Source: an uncultured Roseiflexaceae bacterium | GTDB lineage: Bacteria; Chloroflexota; Chloroflexia; Chloroflexales; Roseiflexaceae | DNA length: 28,067 nt | Assembly: GCA_937988885.1 (NCBI GenBank) | Contig: CALKHR010000150.1 | Span: 1-28,067, forward strand | Direction of reading: 5' to 3' | Shown here: piece by piece, positions 23,516-28,067 of the stretch | How positions within the stretch are numbered: position 1 is the stretch's first letter | How the letters are laid out: every line of letters starts with the position of its first letter | Program-made: the position numbers and the translations under genes | The notes under the pieces: generated by a model | Database searches by the model: none | What the model was told of the DNA's origin: nothing | The model's input: the letters and a program-made list of their open reading frames with translations, nothing else

Positions 23516-24670
23516 TCACGCCGAGTGTACCGAAGCCAACTGCTCCAGTTGCGGGATGAGCGCGCTTGGTGGCGGGAAGGCGGCCAGTTCAGCCGCCACC
23601 TGTTGGGCAGCCACCCGATACTCCGGCGATTCTAGCAGCAGGTTTGCGGTCGCGCGCACCACGGCGGGCTGCACATGCAGCGGATCGAGCTGTTGCGCCA
23701 CGCCCAGCGCCAAGCAGCGCTCGCCGTTCATCGGCTGGTCCGCGCCCATCGGCAGCAGCATCATCGGCAAGCCGTGGGCCAACGCCCCCAGCACACTGCC
23801 CGACCCCGCGTGCGACACGACCAACTGACAGTACGGCAGCACCTCAGCCTGCGGAATAAAGCGCTCCACCTGCACATGCTCCGGCTGATCGCCCAACTCC
23901 GCCGGATCGATCTCGCGGCCCACCGTCACCAACAGTTCGATCGGCAAATCGCGCAGCCCCTCCACCAATCGCACAAACAGATCGCCGGATTCCACGTTGA
24001 ACACCGTGCCCAGCGTGAGATAGACCAGCGGCCCACGATGCTTATGATCGGCCCAGGGCGGGGTCTCCCGCCGTTGCTGCGGCTCGTACAGGCGGAAGAA
24101 CTGCGTATCGCACGGCAGGCGGGCGCGCGGATCGCGGTAGCACGCCGAGAAGGGCGAGAAGGTCGGCGCGTTGTACACTATCTGCAGATCGGGGTCATAG
24201 GGGAGATCGAAGGCGGCCCGGACGGCGTTCAGCGGCTCACGCAGCGTCTTGGCGTTGAACAGCGCCCCCGAGCCGATCACGATCACATTCGCGTAGGGCA
24301 AGCCCAAGCACTCGGCAGCGATCATTCCGCCAAAACAGGTCTCCTCGCACACCAGCACATCGGGCTGCCACTGTTGGCACAGCGCGAGCAGATCGTCGGC
24401 CTGCTCACGGGCGATTCGGCCACCGTAAGCGCGCGCAAACGCCTGCATCTCCTGCTCGGGCGAGGCCACCATCAGCGGGCGGCGCACAGGCGTCAGCCCA
24501 ACGTCGGTGCCAGCCGCGAAGAACGCAAAGCCGTGGGATTCGACTTTATCCCGCATCCATGGGCGACCAGCCAGCGCAACCGTATGACCAGCCGCAACGG
24601 CAGCCTGAGCAATTGGGACAAGCGGTTCGAGATGCCCACTATTGCCAGAGAAGCAAAACAAGATGCGCAT
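23516..24670 (-). CDS. Glycosyltransferase family 1, MGT/UGT type
   Basis: A 384-residue two-domain GT-B glycosyltransferase that would move a sugar from a nucleotide sugar to a lipid or small-molecule acceptor. The N-terminal acceptor domain starts MRILFCFSGNSGHLEPLVPIA, a typical glycosyltransferase opening with His near residue 13. The C-terminal donor domain has LGTVFNVESGD and the signature SHAGSGSVLGALAHGLPMML ... PMGADQPMNGERC, with H287. The in-frame start at 24751 is rejected: GGGGGA lies just upstream of ATG 24670. Relatives glycosylate macrolides, sterols or carotenoids; no biosynthetic cluster is adjacent, so the acceptor is unknown. Family is secure. Confidence 0.93.
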   Translation of the reverse strand: MRILFCFSGNSGHLEPLVPIAQAAVAAGHTVALAGRPWMRDKVESHGFAFFAAGTDVGLTPVRRPLMVASPEQEMQAFARAYGGRIAREQADDLLALCQQWQPDVLVCEETCFGGMIAAECLGLPYANVIVIGSGALFNAKTLREPLNAVRAAFDLPYDPDLQIVYNAPTFSPFSACYRDPRARLPCDTQFFRLYEPQQRRETPPWADHKHRGPLVYLTLGTVFNVESGDLFVRLVEGLRDLPIELLVTVGREIDPAELGDQPEHVQVERFIPQAEVLPYCQLVVSHAGSGSVLGALAHGLPMMLLPMGADQPMNGERCLALGVAQQLDPLHVQPAVVRATANLLLESPEYRVAAQQVAAELAAFPPPSALIPQLEQLASVHSA

Positions 24671-24990
24671 GTGTTCCCCCTTATCTTCATTTTGGCGGGC
24701 GCAACGGCACGCCAGCAAACGGCTTTGGATGCAACCCGCAGTGGTACGCAATCACGACCCTGCTCACTGTTCAACACCATTCCTGCGTGCTCTATTACAA
24801 GAACGCAAGATCGAAGCGAGCATATCGCTTCAATGTGGAGGAGTGAGGGCGGGGCGAAGGAGCGATGTATCCCTCTGCAAAGCGGAAAACGCTTGTTTGG
24901 CGATGTTGTCTGCTGCAAACAACATCGCCGTTTTACAACCACGAAGACGAAGAGAGGCTGCGCTGCCTTTCCCGCCCAATGCGAAGAGGA
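24671..24990. other. Spacer between PurU and glycosyltransferase genes
   Basis: 320 bases. It holds two hairpins (24880-24894 and 24899-24929) and a minus-strand TGTAAT (24794-24799) that could be a -10 for the glycosyltransferase. No supported gene. Confidence 0.5.
24899..24929. terminator. Hairpin downstream of purU
   Basis: An 11-bp perfect stem (24899-24909 with 24919-24929), 9-base loop, flanked on the plus side by GTTTT and on the other side by a second small hairpin AAGCG/CGCTT (24880-24894). It probably ends the purU transcript about 60 bases past its stop, although the T run lies on the plus strand. Confidence 0.5.
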
Positions 24991-25827
24991 TTAATCGAAG
25001 ATGATGGTGCGGTTGCCGTGCAGAAAGATGCGTTCCTCCAGCATTAACTTCAGGCCAGTCGCCAGCACGACCTTTTCCACATCGCGGCCAGCTTGGGCCA
25101 TGTCGGCGGCGGTGTAGGTGTGGTCCACAGGATGCACACCCTGCGCGATGATCGGCCCGGTGTCCAGGTCGTCGGTGACGATGTGCGAGGTCGCGCCGAT
25201 AATCTTCACGCCCCGCTCGAACGCCTGCCGATACGGATTTGCGCCGATAAATGCGGGCAAGAACGAGTGGTGAATGTTGATGATGCGGTTCGGGTAGGCC
25301 GCCACGAAGGAGGGCGTCAACACCCGCATGTACTTGGCCAACACCACGTAGGCGGGCTGATACTGCGCCAACACCTGCAAGATGGCCTGCTCGTGTTCTT
25401 CGCGCTCCAAGCCCTGATGGCTGATGTGATGAAACGGAATGTCGAATTTGCGCACCAGCGGCTCAAGCGTGTCGTAGTTGCTCACCACCGCGCTGATGGT
25501 GGCGTGCAACTCGCCGTAGGCATGGCGCAACAGCAGATCGCCCAGGCAGTGATGCTCCTTCGTCACCATAATCACGATCGGGCGCTTCTCGGTGCTGGCG
25601 AGCCGAATGTTGGCGTTGACGGGCAGCACCTCGCGCAATTCGGCGACAGCCGCGTCGGGCGCGGTTTCGCCCGTGAACTCGGTGCGCATAAAAAAGTGTT
25701 CGGAGACGGGATCGACAAACTCCTGATTCGTCGTGATGTTGTAGCCGTGGCGGTACAACGCGCCAGTGATAGTATATACAAGTCCCTTGGCATCCGAACA
25801 ATCGATCAAAAGAAGGTGCGTTGTCAT
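24991..25827 (-). CDS. purU: Formyltetrahydrofolate deformylase PurU
   Basis: A 278-residue enzyme that hydrolyses 10-formyltetrahydrofolate to formate and tetrahydrofolate, balancing the one-carbon pool and supplying formate for purine synthesis. The N-terminal ACT domain (about 5-85) includes CSDAKGLVYTITGALYRHGYN and FFMRTEF. The formyltransferase domain (about 85-278) has the catalytic triad N184, H186 and D222 in NIHHSFLPAF and TSHIVTDDLDTGPI. Length agrees with the family. A TGGTATACT extended -10 is at 25864-25872, giving a leader of about 30 bases. Function is very secure. Confidence 0.96.
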   Translation of the reverse strand: MTTHLLLIDCSDAKGLVYTITGALYRHGYNITTNQEFVDPVSEHFFMRTEFTGETAPDAAVAELREVLPVNANIRLASTEKRPIVIMVTKEHHCLGDLLLRHAYGELHATISAVVSNYDTLEPLVRKFDIPFHHISHQGLEREEHEQAILQVLAQYQPAYVVLAKYMRVLTPSFVAAYPNRIINIHHSFLPAFIGANPYRQAFERGVKIIGATSHIVTDDLDTGPIIAQGVHPVDHTYTAADMAQAGRDVEKVVLATGLKLMLEERIFLHGNRTIIFD

Positions 25828-25863
25828 CTTTATTGTTCTTGTTGAGACGGATAATTAACAGGG

Positions 25864-25872
25864 AGTATACCA
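25864..25872 (-). promoter_or_regulatory. Extended -10 promoter element for purU
   Basis: Minus-strand TGG-TATACT, 37 bases before ATG 25827, in the gap after the GNAT gene. It suggests purU is transcribed on its own. Confidence 0.6.
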
Positions 25873-25912
25873 CAGCGCTTGGCGGTTGTGTCACCCGCAC
25901 ACCTACGCTCTC

Positions 25913-26365
25913 CTACGCGGGCCTCCAGTGATACTCCACATCCGGCGCGGATTCGGGCGGCGGGCTGATGCCGAACGCCACCGCCCGAAAGCCGTGCTTC
26001 TCGTACAGCGCGCGGGCCGCCGTGTTGGCCGTGTGCGTGTGCAACTCTAAGCCGTTCGGCGAGAGCGTCTTGGCGAACTCCAGCAAGCGCGTACCCCAAC
26101 CCTGCCGCCAAGCGCTCGGATCAACGTACAGTCGGTCGATGTACGAGCCGTTCATCGCCAAAAAAGCGACGATCCGCTCGTCCTGCACGCCCACCCATAG
26201 TTGGCAGTTCGCCATAATCACATCGCGGAAGACCTGCTGCGCTACCTCGGCGCTCAGGGATTGCCACGTGGGCAGGTAAGTGTAGGTCGCCAAACCCGAG
26301 CGGTGCCACAGGTCTGCTGTGGCCGTGACATCCTCAGGCTGAAACGGACGAATCATCAACTCCAT
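25913..26365 (-). CDS. GNAT-family N-acetyltransferase
   Basis: A 150-residue single-domain acetyltransferase. The start MELMIRPFQPEDVTATADLWHRSG is family-typical. The middle segment IVAFLAMNGSYIDRLYVDPSAWRQGWGTRLLEFAK contains the acetyl-CoA loop RQGWGT, and HTHTANTAARALYEKHGFRAV is the usual C-terminal motif. GAGGAG is 7 bases before ATG 26365, which overlaps the TGA of the upstream methyltransferase by one base (TGATG), so translation is very probably coupled. The in-frame extension to 26455 would run through that gene and is rejected. Substrate unknown. Confidence 0.88.
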   Translation of the reverse strand: MELMIRPFQPEDVTATADLWHRSGLATYTYLPTWQSLSAEVAQQVFRDVIMANCQLWVGVQDERIVAFLAMNGSYIDRLYVDPSAWRQGWGTRLLEFAKTLSPNGLELHTHTANTAARALYEKHGFRAVAFGISPPPESAPDVEYHWRPA

Positions 26366-27114
26366 CACACCGCTCCTCGACGAAGCACAAACACGCCCCA
26401 TCCAAAATGTTCGCGACCAAACGTTAGATATTCCCGACGGGACTGGGCGATCCAATCGCGCAGCGCAGCAGCATCGGGATCATCGGGATGCTCGCGCAGC
26501 CAATCCGAGACGCTGTGCCACTGATTGGTGCTATAGTGATCCCATCCCACAAGATTGGCCAGTTCCATATCGATCAACTCGAAGCCGTTCTGCTCGATCC
26601 AATCAAGCGTGCCAGCGAGTGTGGTGTAGGCGTTGCGCTCCGGGTCGTACGATTCATAGGCGATGTCGGGCACATCGCCCCGCCAAAACGGGTGCCCGAG
26701 CAGCATCAGGCTATCGGCATCGCGCAGGCCGGGCGCGAGCATCTGCAGCGTGCCCACGAAGCCTCCGCCGATCCAGGTCGCCCCCAAGCAACTGATCAAA
26801 TCGTACTGTTGCGGCGCAATGGCATACGCGGCAGCATCGCCCTGCACGCATGTCACTTGGCCTTGCAGCCCAAGTTCCGCGATGCGCTCCTGAGCCGCCG
26901 CGATAAACACGTGGCTGATATCGACACCCGTGCCTATCGTGCCGAACTGCTTGGCCCACTGGCAGAGCAACTCGCCCTTGCCGCAGGCGAGGTCCAAGTG
27001 GCGCAACCCGGCGCGTACCCGACACTTCTGCGCCAAACGATCGAGTTGTGCTGGTAAGAGTGGGTTCAGAACCCGCAAATAACGCTCGGCGATCTCGTGA
27101 AAACGCAACGACAT
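26365..27114 (-). CDS. Class I SAM-dependent methyltransferase
   Basis: A 249-residue small-molecule-type methyltransferase. SAM motif I is D41-LACGKG, followed by GTGVDISHVFIAAAQERIAELGL (motif II) and the motif IV region YDLISCLGATWIGGGF. The rest has no substrate signature I can name. AGGAGG is 6 bases before ATG 27114, so the in-frame start at 27198 is rejected. It is the first gene of a two-gene unit with the GNAT protein (stop and start overlap). A shared small-molecule substrate modified by both methyl and acetyl groups is possible but only an inference from the coupling. It diverges from aroQ. Confidence 0.9.
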   Translation of the reverse strand: MSLRFHEIAERYLRVLNPLLPAQLDRLAQKCRVRAGLRHLDLACGKGELLCQWAKQFGTIGTGVDISHVFIAAAQERIAELGLQGQVTCVQGDAAAYAIAPQQYDLISCLGATWIGGGFVGTLQMLAPGLRDADSLMLLGHPFWRGDVPDIAYESYDPERNAYTTLAGTLDWIEQNGFELIDMELANLVGWDHYSTNQWHSVSDWLREHPDDPDAAALRDWIAQSRREYLTFGREHFGWGVFVLRRGAV

Positions 27115-27148
27115 TTTCTTCCTCCTTTGGAACGTGGACGCGCCGCAC

Positions 27149-27176
27149 TTGACAGCCACGACGCAGGCGGTATACT
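27149..27176 (+). promoter_or_regulatory. Sigma-70-type promoter of aroQ
   Basis: TTGACA (27149-27154), 16-base spacer, TATACT (27171-27176), 36 bases before ATG 27213. It is the best -35/-10 pair in the window. Confidence 0.75.
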
Positions 27177-27212
27177 CGCAATCTCTCGGACAAAACACAA
27201 TGGAGATTGTTC

Positions 27213-27692
27213 ATGAGCACACCCCAGGCTACCGACGAACAACGTATTCTGGTGCTGCACGGCCCAAACTTGAACGCGCTAGGCTGGCGCCAGCCCGAAA
27301 TCTATGGCCGCACCACACTCGACGACATCAACAACTTTCTGGTGAAACGCGGCGCTGAGCGCGGCTACACGGTCGTCACATTTCAATCGAACTACGAAGG
27401 GGCGCTGATCGACTTTTTGCAGGCCGAGGCGCGCAACTCGATCGGTATCGTCATCAATCCCGCTGGCCTCACGCACACCAGCGTCAGCCTGCGCGACGCG
27501 ATCGTGGCCACCGACCGCCCGACCATCGAGGTGCACCTGTCGAACGTCCACGCTCGCGAGGAGTTCCGCCACTTCTCCTACATCGCGCCGATCGCCCGTG
27601 GGCAGATCGCCGGGCTCGGCTGGCGTGGTTACGGCTATGCACTCGATGCGATCATCGAACTGTATGAAGAAGAACAGGCAAAGTCATCATAA
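27213..27692 (+). CDS. aroQ: Type II 3-dehydroquinate dehydratase AroQ
   Basis: A 159-residue dodecamer-type enzyme that removes water from 3-dehydroquinate to give 3-dehydroshikimate, the third step of the shikimate pathway. The core motif GPNLNALGWRQPEIYG carries the catalytic tyrosine, followed by FQSNYEGALIDFL. The substrate-binding NPAGLTHTS takes the place of NPGAYTHTS, and EVHLSNVHAREEFR carries the catalytic histidine. Both residues expected for catalysis are present. TGGAG at 27201-27205 precedes ATG 27213; TTG 27207 is less likely. A consensus promoter lies at 27149-27176 and a terminator follows at 27727-27769. No other shikimate gene is adjacent. Confidence 0.95.
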   Translation: MSTPQATDEQRILVLHGPNLNALGWRQPEIYGRTTLDDINNFLVKRGAERGYTVVTFQSNYEGALIDFLQAEARNSIGIVINPAGLTHTSVSLRDAIVATDRPTIEVHLSNVHAREEFRHFSYIAPIARGQIAGLGWRGYGYALDAIIELYEEEQAKSS

Positions 27693-27726
27693 AACTAGAC
27701 GTTTGACGCGCCATTTGGTTGCATCC

Positions 27727-27769
27727 AACGAAAACGGCACCCGCCTTGTGGTTGGGTGCCGTCTCGTTT
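27727..27769 (+). terminator. Rho-independent terminator after aroQ
   Basis: An inner 9-bp stem ACGGCACCC/GGGTGCCGT (27734-27742, 27754-27762) and an outer AACGA/TCGTT extension, followed by a short T-rich end. It lies between convergent aroQ and the enolase-superfamily gene and may serve both. Confidence 0.8.
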
Positions 27770-27788
27770 GTTGTCGCATTGAGTAGGC

Positions 27789-28067
27789 TTACGGCGTCCA
27801 GACCGTGCCGTCGGGCCAGCGGCTCTGCGTCCAGGTGATCGGCGACAGCGTGATCGGGTACTTGGCAGCGGCGGCTTCATCGATGTCGATGCCGAAGCCA
27901 GGCTGATCGTTGGCCCACAGGTAGCCGTTGCTCAGCGTCGGCGTGCCAGGGAACACCTCGTAGATCGCATCGCTGAAGCTGATCACCTCCTGCACGCCGA
28001 AGTTGTGGCAAGCCAGGTCGAGGTGCAGATTGACCGCGTGGCCGACCGGCGAAGTGTCGCCGGGGCC
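27789..28067 (-). CDS. Mannonate dehydratase / RspA-type enolase-superfamily protein (C-terminal part, cut by window edge)
   Basis: Only the last 92 codons are inside the window; the gene continues beyond 28067. The segment GPGDTSPVGHAVNLHLDLA, then the NFGVQEV and FSDAIYEVFPGTP stretches, and the final PGFGIDIDEAAAAKYPI followed by RWPDGTVW are typical of the C-terminus of D-mannonate dehydratase (ManD) and the related RspA proteins, which dehydrate sugar acids such as D-mannonate or D-gluconate. The Mg-binding residues lie in the missing part, so activity cannot be judged. The terminator at 27727-27769 may end it. Confidence 0.85.
   Translation of the reverse strand, partial: GPGDTSPVGHAVNLHLDLACHNFGVQEVISFSDAIYEVFPGTPTLSNGYLWANDQPGFGIDIDEAAAAKYPITLSPITWTQSRWPDGTVWTP

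Noticed and set aside
19162..24670. Carotenoid glycoside pathway from the phytoene-desaturase-like protein and the glycosyltransferase
   Set aside because: The oxidoreductase resembles PYROXD2-type proteins, the two genes are about 3 kb apart with unrelated genes between, and no phytoene synthase or cyclase is present.
1..28067. CRISPR arrays, tRNA or rRNA genes, insertion sequences
   Set aside because: No regularly spaced direct repeats, cloverleaf-type sequences, rRNA signatures or transposase motifs were noticed on either strand; a tool-based scan (tRNAscan-SE, CRISPR finder, ISfinder) would be needed to be certain.

Overview
The window (28,067 bp) looks like ordinary chromosome from a GC-rich, free-living bacterium, most likely a member of the Chloroflexota (class Chloroflexia). 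This is inferred from the gene set: a deazaflavin (F420)-type oxidoreductase, a U32 peptidase with a long C-terminal extension, a THUMP-type RNA methyltransferase, a small AT-hook protein, an RspA-type dehydratase and a GlcD-GlcE fusion. It also fits the genome style of densely packed single genes with short intergenic gaps. No rRNA, tRNA, insertion sequence, prophage, CRISPR array or clear defence island was seen.

Layout. 1-2.6 kb: cytochrome P450 and a 3-hydroxyisobutyrate dehydrogenase-family enzyme on +, closed by a strong terminator. 2.6-5.3 kb: a small three-helix membrane protein (-), a GNAT acetyltransferase (+), a Trm14/RlmL-like THUMP methyltransferase (+), and MscL with a zinc-ribbon tail (-). 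5.3-8.1 kb: a class C beta-lactamase-type serine hydrolase (-), a 121-residue AT-hook protein (-) and an EVE-domain protein (+), set in unusually AT-rich spacers. 8.1-12.7 kb (all +): 1-pyrroline-5-carboxylate dehydrogenase, a CcrM-like DNA adenine methyltransferase with a RAMA domain coupled to a histidine phosphatase, and a SIMPL-domain envelope protein. 12.7-20.6 kb: a Ddn-type deazaflavin oxidoreductase (-), a U32 peptidase/RlhA-like protein (+), an 855-residue GlcD-GlcE fusion (-), a 624-bp spacer with a GC-rich double hairpin, and a phytoene-desaturase-like FAD oxidoreductase (-). 20.6-28.1 kb: an orphan membrane histidine kinase (+), a YkoE-like ECF S component (-), an MGT-type glycosyltransferase (-), PurU (-), a translationally coupled SAM methyltransferase/GNAT pair (-), type II dehydroquinase AroQ (+), and the C-terminal end of a mannonate dehydratase/RspA-type enolase-superfamily enzyme running off the right edge (-).

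How it fits together. Most genes are single transcription units, often with their own promoter. Many upstream regions carry the same extended -10 element, TG(G/C/T)TA(t/c)(a)AT, usually without a clear -35. Functions are largely housekeeping: proline/glutamate catabolism, glycolate oxidation, one-carbon metabolism, shikimate pathway, RNA modification and osmotic safety valve. There are also accessory redox enzymes (P450, deazaflavin and FAD proteins).

I do not see a clear undescribed multi-gene system. The items most worth a second look are the CcrM-like methylase outside Alphaproteobacteria, the GlcD-GlcE fusion, the two perfect palindromes in front of the YkoE-like transporter gene, the GC-rich double hairpin at about 18.83-18.89 kb, and the AT-hook/EVE AT-rich segment.
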